From contig CAJTWH010000004.1 in the NCBI GenBank assembly GCA_910579995.1, positions 62,001 through 126,000 of the forward strand: a DNA stretch of 64,000 nt, read 5' to 3'. Of this stretch, positions 31,964 through 40,986 are shown one piece after another. The stretch comes from an uncultured Muribaculaceae bacterium. Lineage in GTDB: Bacteria; Bacteroidota; Bacteroidia; Bacteroidales; Muribaculaceae. Under the pieces are notes generated by a model. The model was not told where the DNA came from, did not search any database, and saw nothing but the letters and a program-made list of their open reading frames with translations. Numbering within the stretch: position 1 is the stretch's first letter; each line of letters opens with the position of its first letter. A program made the position numbers and the translations under genes.

Positions 31964-34135
31964 ATGCCACAACCCACTCCTCAACATAAACCCGGATCCA
32001 AACAGAAATTCACTGTAGGGCGCTTCGGCATAATCTTTTTTATATGCGTCGGCGTGGCCATAGCCATAGCCTTCAACCTCTTCAAGACCACGGTGATCAA
32101 TGCCGAGGCATGGAACCGCATGGGCGACTCAACCCTCAGTTCGGTGAAGCCCATCCCTCCCACACGCGGCGAGATACTCGCCTCCGACGGCTCCATCCTC
32201 GCAACCAATCTCTACTACTACACCGTGATGATGGACCTGCGCACCGAATCGTTCAAGATCATCGAGTTCACCGCCGCCGTGCCCGAGCTCTGCGACTCGC
32301 TCGCCAAATACTTCGAGCCCCACGACGCCAAGGCTTGGAAAAAACGCATACAGACGCAGCTCGACAAGCCCAAGAGCTCGCGCACCCGCAACTTCGTGCT
32401 TGCCCGCGACGTGCCCCAGCAGACCTACGAGCGCATTCGCAACACATTCCCCTTCTTCCGCGATTTCCCCAAATCGCGCCACTCGGGTCTGAAGAAAGAC
32501 CGCCGGCTCAAACGCTCATATCCCTTCGGCTCAATGGCGCGCCGAAGCATAGGGCGCGTAGGTATGACGGCGGAGTGCAGCGAAATCCACGGCCGCTCGG
32601 GGCTTGAATATGCCCTCGACAGCCTGCTCTATGGCCGCGCCGGCGTGAAAGTGCGCGGCCTCTCCACCCGAGGCATGAAATATATCGAGGACACCGCCGC
32701 CGTGAAAGGCTTCGATGTCTACACCACCATCGATATCACCATGCAGGATATCCTCGAGAGCGAGCTCAACACCATGCTCCACGACTCGCAGGCCGAGTGG
32801 GGAGCGGCAATGCTCATGGAAGTAAAGACCGGCGACATCAAGGCCATATCAAACCTCGAGCTCGACAAATCCAGCCGCACTCCGCGCTATATCGAGGCGC
32901 TCAACCGCTGCGTGCAGCCCTACGAGCCCGGCTCGGTGATGAAAGTGATGACAATGGCTGTCGGGCTTGAAAAAGGCTTCGCAAAGCCAAATCAGGTCTA
33001 CCCCATCGGCCACAGCTACGCATACCTCAACAACCGTCCCATCCGCGACACACACTCACCCGCCAGTCTGCCGGTGAGCCGCTTTATCGAATACTCGTCG
33101 AACATCGGCATGGTGAAGATGTCAATGCCCTACTACAGCTCCGACCCCACGCAATTCCGCCGCGACCTCGAGGAGCTGGGCTTCTTCGACGCCTTCAATA
33201 CCGGTATCGCCGGCGAGCAGCCGCCGCGCGTGCGCCGCGACCCCAAGATGATCGACCTCTCGCGCATGGTCTTCGGCTACACCACGGCCATACCGCCGCT
33301 CTATACCTGCGCTTTCTATAATGCCGTGGCCAACAACGGCGAGTTTGTGCGTCCGCGCCTCGTCAAAGGCCTGCGCACCCCCGACGGCCGCGACTCCCTG
33401 CTCGAGGTGAGCTATGTGCGCCGCCGCATGATGAGCCCCGAGAATGCCGCCGTGCTCCGCGAGATGATGCTCGGCGTGGTATGGGGCGAGGGAGGCACTG
33501 CCAAGATTCTGCGCAACGATGCCGTGAAAATCGCCGGCAAGACGGGCACCTGCAAGATAGCCCTCGAACGCCCAAAGGTCGACGCAAACGGCGACAGTAT
33601 CGACCCCAAGACGCCATGGAAAGGCGGCTACCGCGAAGGGCACTATCGCGTGACTTTCTGCGGATTCTTCCCCTACGACAATCCCAAATACACCTGCATA
33701 GTGGTCATCAACGACCCCAAGCTGCCCTACCGAGGCCCGGCGGTGAGCTCGGGCGTGGTGCTCAAGAACTTGGCCCTCAAGCTCTATGCCCGCTCCATGC
33801 TCAACGACAACCCCGAGTTCAAGGAGGCACCCCGCGACCCCTCGGCCAAAGGCCCGACGGTCTATGCCAGCTTCGACAGCAAGCGCAACGCCACCCTCCA
33901 CAGCGAGCTTGCCTTGGGCAAGACACAGGCCATACGCCGCCCCGCTCCCTGCGATACGGCCGGCCGCGTGCCCGATGTCAAGGGCGTGAGCATACGCGAG
34001 GCGCTCACTCTGCTCGAAAGCAAAGGTTATTCGGTGAAATTCAAGGGTGTAGGCTATGTCTACGCCCAGAACCCCGAAGCCGGCACTCCCGCCGGACCGG
34101 GCACACGCATTAATCTGTCTTTACGTCATGATTGA
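31964..34135 (+). CDS. ftsI: Division transpeptidase FtsI (PBP3) with PASTA domain
   Basis: Septal peptidoglycan transpeptidase. 723 residues: one N-terminal helix (about 18-40), the pedestal with PTRGEILASDGSILATN, and the catalytic domain with SxxK in PGSVMKVMTM, SxN in EYSSNIGMVK and the KTG box in IAGKTGTCKIA. A C-terminal PASTA repeat follows (VPDVKGVSIREALTLLESKG), typical for Bacteroidetes and absent from E. coli FtsI. It overlaps murE by eight bases. Confidence 0.97.
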   Translation: MPQPTPQHKPGSKQKFTVGRFGIIFFICVGVAIAIAFNLFKTTVINAEAWNRMGDSTLSSVKPIPPTRGEILASDGSILATNLYYYTVMMDLRTESFKIIEFTAAVPELCDSLAKYFEPHDAKAWKKRIQTQLDKPKSSRTRNFVLARDVPQQTYERIRNTFPFFRDFPKSRHSGLKKDRRLKRSYPFGSMARRSIGRVGMTAECSEIHGRSGLEYALDSLLYGRAGVKVRGLSTRGMKYIEDTAAVKGFDVYTTIDITMQDILESELNTMLHDSQAEWGAAMLMEVKTGDIKAISNLELDKSSRTPRYIEALNRCVQPYEPGSVMKVMTMAVGLEKGFAKPNQVYPIGHSYAYLNNRPIRDTHSPASLPVSRFIEYSSNIGMVKMSMPYYSSDPTQFRRDLEELGFFDAFNTGIAGEQPPRVRRDPKMIDLSRMVFGYTTAIPPLYTCAFYNAVANNGEFVRPRLVKGLRTPDGRDSLLEVSYVRRRMMSPENAAVLREMMLGVVWGEGGTAKILRNDAVKIAGKTGTCKIALERPKVDANGDSIDPKTPWKGGYREGHYRVTFCGFFPYDNPKYTCIVVINDPKLPYRGPAVSSGVVLKNLALKLYARSMLNDNPEFKEAPRDPSAKGPTVYASFDSKRNATLHSELALGKTQAIRRPAPCDTAGRVPDVKGVSIREALTLLESKGYSVKFKGVGYVYAQNPEAGTPAGPGTRINLSLRHD

Positions 34136-35612
34136 AAATAATTACGCAACAACACTCGATGTAATGCTCGACGCGCTGCCCCGCTATGAGGCTGCCCACG
34201 CCGACAGCCGCGCAGTGCATGGCATTACGGCCGACAGCCGCGCCGTTGTGCCCGGCGGCATGTTTGTGGCCGTGCGCGGCGTGGCCGTCGACGGTCACAC
34301 CTTCATAGCCAAGGCCATAGAGGCCGGCGCCACAACCGTGGTGTGCGAGGAGCTGCCCGCCGACATCTGCCCGGAAGTGCAGTATATCCTTGTAGACGAC
34401 AGCCGCGACGCCCTCGGACGCCTTGCCTCGCGCTTCTACGGCGACCCCTCCGACGAGCTGACCCTCGTAGGCGTCACCGGCACCAACGGCAAGACCACCA
34501 TTGCCACGCTGCTCTACGAAGTGGCACGTCTGCGCGGCGAGAAGGCCGGCCTGATTTCCACCGTCGCCAACATCATCGACGGCGAAAGCACTCCCGCCGA
34601 GCACACCACCCCCGACCCCGTGCAACTCAACATGCTCCTGCGCAAGATGGTAGACGCCGGCTGCACCTTTGCCTCAATGGAGGTGAGCAGCCACGCCTGC
34701 GACCAGCACCGCATTGCCGGGCTCACATTCGCCGGAGGCATTTTCACCAACCTCACGCGCGACCACCTCGACTATCACAAGACATTCGACGCCTATCTCA
34801 AGGCCAAGAAATCATTTTTCGACGGTCTGCCCGCAAACGCTTTCGCCCTGAGCAACGCCGACGACCGCAACGGCGCCGTAATGCTCCAGAACACCGCCGC
34901 CCGCAAGGCAATGTACTCCACCTGCGATGTGGCCGACTTCAGCGTAAAGGTCATCGAAGACCGCCTCGACGGCATGTTGCTCGAAATCGGAGGAAGGCAG
35001 GTAGAGACAATGTTTACCGGCCGCTTCAACGCCTCCAACCTCGCCGCAGTCTACGGCGCCTGTGTGCTCCTCGGCATGAGCGCCGACGAGGCCATGGTGG
35101 CATTGAGCCGGCTGCGCCCCGTGGCAGGCCGCTTCCAGCCTTTCCGCTCCGCCAAAGGAGTGACGGCGATTGTTGACTACGCCCATACGCCCGACGCCCT
35201 CATCAACGTGCTCGACACCATCGGCGAGGTAGCCGGCGACGACGCCCGCATAATCACCGTGTGCGGCTGCGGCGGCAACCGCGACAAAGGCAAGCGCCCC
35301 CTGATGGCACAGGCCGCCGCCGACCGCTCCGACACCGTGATCATCACCAGCGACAACCCGCGCAATGAAGACCCCGAAGCCATCATCGCCGACATGCTCG
35401 CCGGCCTCGACAGCGCGCAGATGGAGCGCGTCGTCACCATCACCGACCGCCGCGAGGCAATCCGCAAGGCCGTAGAGCTCGCTCGCCCCGGCGACATCAT
35501 CCTCATCGCCGGCAAAGGCCATGAGACAGAGCAGATTATCGGCGACACCGTACATCACTTCGACGACCGCACAGAAATTCAAGAAGCATTCGCAAGCCCA
35601 GAGCTTGACTAA
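34128..35612 (+). CDS. murE: UDP-MurNAc-tripeptide synthetase MurE
   Basis: Adds the third residue of the stem peptide in the cytoplasm. The ATG at 34128 gives 494 residues. The P-loop is VGVTGTNGKTTIATLL; NLTRDHLDYHKTFDAY and VDYAHTPDAL are conserved. The DNPRNEDP motif at the ligand site is the meso-diaminopimelate signature, so the cell wall should be of the DAP type. Start lies within the ftsI end. Confidence 0.97.
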   Translation: MIENNYATTLDVMLDALPRYEAAHADSRAVHGITADSRAVVPGGMFVAVRGVAVDGHTFIAKAIEAGATTVVCEELPADICPEVQYILVDDSRDALGRLASRFYGDPSDELTLVGVTGTNGKTTIATLLYEVARLRGEKAGLISTVANIIDGESTPAEHTTPDPVQLNMLLRKMVDAGCTFASMEVSSHACDQHRIAGLTFAGGIFTNLTRDHLDYHKTFDAYLKAKKSFFDGLPANAFALSNADDRNGAVMLQNTAARKAMYSTCDVADFSVKVIEDRLDGMLLEIGGRQVETMFTGRFNASNLAAVYGACVLLGMSADEAMVALSRLRPVAGRFQPFRSAKGVTAIVDYAHTPDALINVLDTIGEVAGDDARIITVCGCGGNRDKGKRPLMAQAAADRSDTVIITSDNPRNEDPEAIIADMLAGLDSAQMERVVTITDRREAIRKAVELARPGDIILIAGKGHETEQIIGDTVHHFDDRTEIQEAFASPELD

Positions 35613-35626
35613 AAATTACAGCAACC

Positions 35627-36877
35627 GTGTTATATTCATTATTCGCACTCTTACAGGAATCGGAATTCCCGGGCATAAGGCTGATGAACTACATCACTTT
35701 CCGCTCGGGCGCCGCCTTTGTGATCGCGCTCCTGCTTGCCATCTTCGTAGGCCGCAGCGTGATACACCGCCTGCAGAAAATGCAGATTGGCGAGATTATC
35801 CGCGACCTCGACCTCGCCGGCCAGATGGCAAAGACCGGCACACCGACAATGGGCGGTATCATTATCATCCTCTCCATACTTGTACCCTGCCTGCTGGTGG
35901 GCAACCTCACCAACATCTACATGCTGCTCATGCTGCTCACAACGGTGTGGCTCGGCACGATAGGTTTCCTCGACGACTACCTCAAGCTGCGCAAGCACAA
36001 CAAAGACGGCATGAAGGGCAAATATAAGATTGTGGGTCAGGTGGGCATAGCGCTCATCGTAGGCGTGACAATGTATCTCAACCCCTCGATGACCATCGTA
36101 GAGAACCGCGAGATCGTGAGCGAGGAGACTCACCGCGTGGAAGAAGTCATCTACGAGCAGGAGACCATCAAGTCGCCCCAGACCACCATACCCTTTGTGA
36201 AGAACAACAACTTCAACTACTCATGGCTTACCGGCTGGATGGGACGCCACGCCGAGACCGGCGGATGGATAGTGTTCGTTCTCATCACCATCTTCCTCGT
36301 ATCTGCCACCAGCAACGGCGCCAACCTCAACGACGGCCTCGACGGTATGACCGCCGGCCTGTCGGCGATAGCGGGCGGCGCGCTGATATTGATGGCCTAC
36401 CTCGGAGGCAACATCATATATTCGAGCTACCTCAACATCATGTATGTGCCCGGCAGTGAGGAACTTGTGGTATACATGGCCGCCTTTATCGGCGCCCTCA
36501 TCGGCTTCCTGTGGTACAACGCCTCCCCGGCGCAGGTATTCATGGGCGACACGGGCAGCCTCACCCTCGGCGGCGTGATATGCGTATTCGCAATCCTCAT
36601 CCACAAGGAGCTGCTGCTGCCTATCCTCTGCGCGCTCTTCTATATCGAAGACCTCTCGGTGATACTTCAGGTAGCATATTTCAAGCGCACAGGCGGCGGA
36701 CGAATCTTCAAGATGACTCCCCTCCACCACCACTACCAGAAAGACGCTGACCTGAGCATGCGCGTGCTCATTCAGCGCCCCCTGCGCGCAATAGCAGAGC
36801 AGAAAATCGTGACCCGATTCTGGATTGTGGGTATAATACTTGCTGTGATAACATTCGTGACACTTAAAATACGATAA
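35627..36877 (+). CDS. mraY: Phospho-MurNAc-pentapeptide transferase MraY
   Basis: Makes lipid I on undecaprenyl phosphate. Starts with GTG at 35627 (MLYSLFALLQ). 416 residues with ten hydrophobic segments. Motifs: KTGTPTMGGIIIILSIL, GFLDDYLKLRKHNKDGMKGK, NLNDGLDGMTAGLSAI, MGDTGSLTLGG and the His motif MTPLHHHYQK. An extra soluble insert (about 145-200) between early helices is usual in Bacteroidetes. Confidence 0.97.
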   Translation: MLYSLFALLQESEFPGIRLMNYITFRSGAAFVIALLLAIFVGRSVIHRLQKMQIGEIIRDLDLAGQMAKTGTPTMGGIIIILSILVPCLLVGNLTNIYMLLMLLTTVWLGTIGFLDDYLKLRKHNKDGMKGKYKIVGQVGIALIVGVTMYLNPSMTIVENREIVSEETHRVEEVIYEQETIKSPQTTIPFVKNNNFNYSWLTGWMGRHAETGGWIVFVLITIFLVSATSNGANLNDGLDGMTAGLSAIAGGALILMAYLGGNIIYSSYLNIMYVPGSEELVVYMAAFIGALIGFLWYNASPAQVFMGDTGSLTLGGVICVFAILIHKELLLPILCALFYIEDLSVILQVAYFKRTGGGRIFKMTPLHHHYQKDADLSMRVLIQRPLRAIAEQKIVTRFWIVGIILAVITFVTLKIR

Positions 36878-38236
36878 ATGGAAAAGACAATGAAACGCCT
36901 TGTAGTACTTGGCGCAGGCGAGAGCGGCACAGGAGCCGCCATTCTTGCCAAGGACAAAGGAATGGATGTCTTTTTGAGCGACTTCGGCAAGATCTCGCCC
37001 AAATACCGCTCCATGCTTGAAGACGAAGGCATAGCCTTTGAAGAGGGCGGACACTCTATGGAGCTGATTCTCAATGCCGACGAGATTGTGAAGAGCCCCG
37101 GTATACCTTTCGAGGCTCCGGTGATAAAAGAGGTGCTTGCAAAGCACATCCCCATCATCAGCGAGATTGAGTTCGCCGGCCGCTACAGCGACTCGAAGAT
37201 GGTGTGCATAACCGGCTCTAACGGCAAGACCACCACCACCATGCTCATTCACCATATCCTGCGCCATGCCGGTATCGACGCCAGCCTCGCGGGAAATATC
37301 GGCAAGAGCCTCGCTTGGCAGGTGGCACGCGACCAGCACAAGGTGTATGTGGTGGAGCTGAGCAGCTTCCAGCTCGACAATATGTATGACTTCAAGGCAA
37401 ATATCGCCGTGATGCTCAACATCACTCCAGACCACCTCGACCGCTACGACTTCAAGATGCAGAACTACGTGAACGCCAAATTCCGTATCCTGCAGAACAT
37501 GACCCCTACCGACGTGTTTATCTTCTGGCAGGACGACCCGGTAATCACCGAGCAGCTGCGCCATGTCACCACCGAGGCACGCATGCTCCCCTTCGCCGAA
37601 CATGAGGAAGAAAACACTGCCGCATATATCGACGCCGAGAACGAGCTGGTGTTCCGTACACCCGGCACAAGCATGAAAATGCCCCGCGCCGACCTCGCCC
37701 TCAACGGCCTCCACAATGTATTCAACTCCATGGCCGCCGGCTTGTCGGCCTGCCTCTTCGACCTTAAGAAAGACGATATCCGCGCCGCCCTGAGCGACTT
37801 CAACGGCGTTGAGCACCGCCTCGAATTCGTCGCCGACATCGACGGTGTGCGCTGGATCAACGACTCCAAGGCCACCAACGTCAACTCTTGCTGGTATGCC
37901 CTCGAGGCCATGGACCGCCCCACGGTGCTCATACTCGGCGGTAAGGACAAGGGCAACGACTACTCCGAGATATTGCCCTTGGTGAAAGAAAAGGTGAAGG
38001 CAATCGTGGCCATGGGCCTGCACAACGAGAAGATAGTGGAGTATTTCAACGAGTATGTGAAAGTTGTCGACACCGACAATCTCGCCGACGCCGTGGCCGC
38101 CTGCCGCGAGCTCTCAAGCGAGGGCGACACCGTGCTTCTCTCGCCTTGCTGCGCCAGCTTCGACCTCTTCAAGAATTATGAAGACCGCGGACGCCTGTTC
38201 AAAGAAGAAGTAAGAAAATCAATTTCAGCAAGCTGA
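36878..38236 (+). CDS. murD: UDP-MurNAc-L-alanine:D-glutamate ligase MurD
   Basis: Adds D-glutamate to UDP-MurNAc-Ala. 452 residues starting immediately after the mraY stop. Motifs: N-terminal VLGAGESGTGAAILA, KSPGIP, the P-loop ITGSNGKTTTTMLIHHIL, NITPDHLDRYDF and EHRLEFVADIDGVRWINDSKATN. The last is the typical MurD ATP/carbamate region. A second in-frame Met at codon 5 could also serve. Confidence 0.97.
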   Translation: MEKTMKRLVVLGAGESGTGAAILAKDKGMDVFLSDFGKISPKYRSMLEDEGIAFEEGGHSMELILNADEIVKSPGIPFEAPVIKEVLAKHIPIISEIEFAGRYSDSKMVCITGSNGKTTTTMLIHHILRHAGIDASLAGNIGKSLAWQVARDQHKVYVVELSSFQLDNMYDFKANIAVMLNITPDHLDRYDFKMQNYVNAKFRILQNMTPTDVFIFWQDDPVITEQLRHVTTEARMLPFAEHEEENTAAYIDAENELVFRTPGTSMKMPRADLALNGLHNVFNSMAAGLSACLFDLKKDDIRAALSDFNGVEHRLEFVADIDGVRWINDSKATNVNSCWYALEAMDRPTVLILGGKDKGNDYSEILPLVKEKVKAIVAMGLHNEKIVEYFNEYVKVVDTDNLADAVAACRELSSEGDTVLLSPCCASFDLFKNYEDRGRLFKEEVRKSISAS

Positions 38237-38242
38237 AATTGA

Positions 38243-38290
38243 TTAGTTTAAGGAGTTTATCAAGTTTAAGAAGTTTACATTTATCAGCAA
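38243..38290. repeat. Partial copy of the ~150-bp dispersed repeat
   Basis: TTAGTTTAAGGAGTTTATCA and AAGTTTAAGAAGTTTACATT match only the middle segment of the repeat. It lies in the 69-base gap between murD and ftsW. Confidence 0.5.
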
Positions 38291-38305
38291 AACATCCCGT
38301 CATAC

Positions 38306-39694
38306 ATGGACAGCCTCTCTCAAGCCGTAGAAACCGCCCTTGGCGCGCAGCAGCCGGCAGCCGAAACCGCAGCGGCAGCTACAGCCGAGCGCCCCGCCGC
38401 AGCCGCCGCCAAGCCTAAGAAACGAATCGACCATCACCTCTGGGGCACTTATCTGCTCTTGGTGATGATAGCCCTCATAGAGCTCTTCTCAGCCTCTGTG
38501 CAGGAAGTGCAGGCCGACGATATCTTCAGCCCGCTCATCCGCCACGGGCGATTCATCGGTATCGGCTTGATACTCATGCTCTTGCTCCAATGGGTACATT
38601 ACCGCTTCATATTCAAGTTCACTCCCCTTTTTGTGGCATTTGCAGTGGGCATGATGATAGCGGTGCGCGGCGGCGGCGAGGATATCAACGGCGCCGTGCG
38701 CTCAATCACCATCATGGGCACGCCGATATTGCCGTCGGAGTTCATGAAGCTCGCCGTGGCCTTGGGCATGGCATATATACTTGCCAAGACGCAGGTCAAG
38801 GGCAAGCGCGATGTATCATGGGCGGGGCTGTGGATAAGTCTGGCATTCCTGCTCGGTTGTGCCGGCCTGCTGTTCTCGCAGGGCCTCTCCAACACCATCA
38901 TCACCGTCGGCATTGGCGGAGCGATGATGTTTGTAGGCGGCATGGGATGGAAAAAAATCGGCATAGCCGCTCTTATTGTAGGTGTGCTTGGCCTTGGTGC
39001 TTACAAGTATAAAACCTCGGCAGAAGACAAAACCGAGTTTTCGGAGCGTCAGGAACTTGTAAATCAGCTCAACCACACCGACACCGACACTATTGGCGGC
39101 GCCGGTCGCGGCAAGGTATGGAACAAGCGCGTAGACGACTTCTACCGCCCCAACAAACACCTCGAGCCCTTCAGCCTCGAACATCAGCAGGAGCAGCTGA
39201 GCTTCATCGCACAGGCCCACGGCCATATCCTCGGCGTAGGCCCGGGCAAATCGCGCGAGGCGGCACGTCTGCCCCTTGCATACTCCGACTATGTATTCGC
39301 CATCATCGTGGAAGAGCTCGGCCTTATCGGCGGCCTCTTCATATTGCTGATATATGTGTGGATATTGGGCCGAAGCGCCAAGCTCACGCTGCAGTTCAAG
39401 CATACGATGCCGGGCGTGCTGGTGATGGGCTGCTCGTTTGTGATAGTGTTCCAAGCGCTCTACCACATGGCCATCGTCTCGGGCGTGATACCGGTGTCGG
39501 GACAGCCGCTGCCGCTCATATCCAAGGGCGGTATCTCGGTGCTCGCCACATCGCTGACATTCGGCGTCATGCTCTCTGTAGCGCGCCATGCAGTGCATGT
39601 CACCGACAGCAAGCAGGCTCAGCGCATTGAGCACGACCTCCTGCCCGAAAGCGCACAAGGCGTCAACCCGGCACTCCGCGAGGGCGCCTCTTGA
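38306..39694 (+). CDS. ftsW: Septal glycosyltransferase FtsW (SEDS family)
   Basis: Polymerises lipid II at the septum together with FtsI. 462 residues. A long Ala/Glu-rich cytoplasmic start (about 1-40; TAAAATAERPAAAAAKPKKR) precedes about ten membrane helices. Conserved SEDS parts: QPSEFMKLAVALGMAY-like LPSEFMKLAVALGMAY, GPGKSREAARLPLAYSDYVFA, IVEELGLIGGLF and the terminal GQPLPLISKGGISVLA. The extended N-terminus is longer than in E. coli FtsW. Confidence 0.95.
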   Translation: MDSLSQAVETALGAQQPAAETAAAATAERPAAAAAKPKKRIDHHLWGTYLLLVMIALIELFSASVQEVQADDIFSPLIRHGRFIGIGLILMLLLQWVHYRFIFKFTPLFVAFAVGMMIAVRGGGEDINGAVRSITIMGTPILPSEFMKLAVALGMAYILAKTQVKGKRDVSWAGLWISLAFLLGCAGLLFSQGLSNTIITVGIGGAMMFVGGMGWKKIGIAALIVGVLGLGAYKYKTSAEDKTEFSERQELVNQLNHTDTDTIGGAGRGKVWNKRVDDFYRPNKHLEPFSLEHQQEQLSFIAQAHGHILGVGPGKSREAARLPLAYSDYVFAIIVEELGLIGGLFILLIYVWILGRSAKLTLQFKHTMPGVLVMGCSFVIVFQALYHMAIVSGVIPVSGQPLPLISKGGISVLATSLTFGVMLSVARHAVHVTDSKQAQRIEHDLLPESAQGVNPALREGAS

Positions 39695-39765
39695 ACAATA
39701 GCACCCCTTAGCGAGTTATATCTAAGGGCAAGTTTCGTTGCTGACGCGAGTGCAACTCGCGTGTT

Positions 39766-39813
39766 GCCACCCACCAACCCACCAACCACAACCCACCAAC
39801 CACCAACATAAAA
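39766..39813. repeat. CCACCAACC-rich intergenic tract
   Basis: Five or so overlapping CCCACCAACC/CCACAACC units, the pyrimidine strand of the GGTTGGTGG family. Upstream at 39706-39728 is CACCCCTTAGCGAGTTAT, and a GTTGCTGACGCGAGTGCAAC hairpin-like stretch also precedes it. The tract ends directly before the murG ATG. Confidence 0.6.
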
Positions 39814-39814
39814 T

Positions 39815-40918
39815 ATGAAAGTATTGATAAGCGGCGGCGGCACAGGCGGCCACATCTTCCCGGCTCTGTCGATAGCCGACGCCATAAAACGTCGCGACCC
39901 GCAGGCCGAAATCCTCTTTGTAGGCGCTGAAGACCGTATGGAGATGGAGCGCGTGCCGGCGGCAGGCTATCAAATAGTAGGGCTGCCCGTGAGCGGCTTC
40001 GACCGCAAACGGCTCTGGCGCAACTTCGGCGTACTGCTCAAACTATGGAAGAGCATACGCCGTGCCCGCAAGATCGTGCACGACTTCAAGCCCGACATCG
40101 CCATAGGCGTTGGCGGCTACGCTTCAGGCCCGACACTGAAGGCCGCACAGCGCGCCGGCGTGCCCACGGTGCTGCAGGAACAGAACTCATACGCCGGTGT
40201 CACCAACAAACTCCTCGCGCCCAAGGCCGACGCCATCTGCGTGGCATACCCCGGCATGGAGCGCTTCTTCCCCGCCGACAAGATTATAATGACCGGCAAC
40301 CCGGTGCGCAAGTCGCTCTTCGACTGCACACTTACGCAGGAAGAAGCCAAGCAGGCACTCGGCTTCGAGGCCGACAAGCCGCTTGTGCTCATAGTAGGAG
40401 GCAGCCTCGGCGCCGGCACACTCAACCGCACCGTAATACACGCACTCACCGACGGCAAAGCTGCCCGTGCGCCTTTCAACGTGCTCTGGCAGACCGGCAA
40501 GCGCGGATATCTTGAATGTAAGGAACAATACCTCAAGAGCAACCTGCCCAACATACACTGCACCGAGTTTATCAGCGACATGGCCGAGGCCTACCGCGCC
40601 GCCGACCTTGTGGTGGCCCGCGCAGGAGCCGGCACCATCAGCGAGCTCGAGCTGCTCGGCAAAGCGTCGATACTCGTGCCCTCGCCCAACGTGGCCGAAG
40701 ACCACCAGCGCCACAATGCCGAGGCTCTCGCCAACCGCGGAGCTGCCGGATTGGTGCTCGACGCCGACGCCGAGAAAGACCTCTGGAGCCAAGCTGCCGT
40801 GACTGTCGAGAATCCGCAGACCCTGCGTCTGCTCAGCGAGGAGATACGCAAGCTCGCCCTCCCCGACGCCGACGACAAGATTGCCGATATAGTATTCGAC
40901 CTCGTCAGCAAGCATTGA
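39815..40918 (+). CDS. murG: UDP-GlcNAc:lipid I GlcNAc transferase MurG
   Basis: Turns lipid I into lipid II on the inner face of the membrane. 367 residues. Motifs: ISGGGTGGHIFPALSIADAI at the start, IGVGGYASGPTLKAAQRAG, LQEQNSYAGVTNKLLA, and in the C-terminal domain VVARAGAGTISELELLGKASILVPSPNVAEDHQ (partly quoted: ARAGAGTISELELLGK). Complete GT-B fold. Confidence 0.97.
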   Translation: MKVLISGGGTGGHIFPALSIADAIKRRDPQAEILFVGAEDRMEMERVPAAGYQIVGLPVSGFDRKRLWRNFGVLLKLWKSIRRARKIVHDFKPDIAIGVGGYASGPTLKAAQRAGVPTVLQEQNSYAGVTNKLLAPKADAICVAYPGMERFFPADKIIMTGNPVRKSLFDCTLTQEEAKQALGFEADKPLVLIVGGSLGAGTLNRTVIHALTDGKAARAPFNVLWQTGKRGYLECKEQYLKSNLPNIHCTEFISDMAEAYRAADLVVARAGAGTISELELLGKASILVPSPNVAEDHQRHNAEALANRGAAGLVLDADAEKDLWSQAAVTVENPQTLRLLSEEIRKLALPDADDKIADIVFDLVSKH

Positions 40919-40925
40919 TTTAATT

Positions 40926-40975
40926 TTAAGGACTTTAAGGTCATTAAGGTCCTTAAAGTCCTTAATGACCTTAAA
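40926..40975 (+). promoter_or_regulatory. Mutually exclusive hairpins between murG and murC
   Basis: TTAAGGACTTTAAGG (40926-40940) pairs perfectly with 40951-40965, and TTTAAGGTCATTAAGG (40934-40949) pairs perfectly with 40960-40975. The arms are interleaved in order a, b, a', b' and overlap, so only one 15-16-bp hairpin can form at once (or a pseudoknot). It ends 11 bases before the murC ATG. Confidence 0.6.
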
Positions 40976-40986
40976 TAACAAAAGCA

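Noticed and set aside
36221..38023. 600-codon minus-strand open frame opposite mraY and murD
   Set aside because: It lies across two well-conserved genes, shows His/Val/Ala-rich nonsense composition and no motif.
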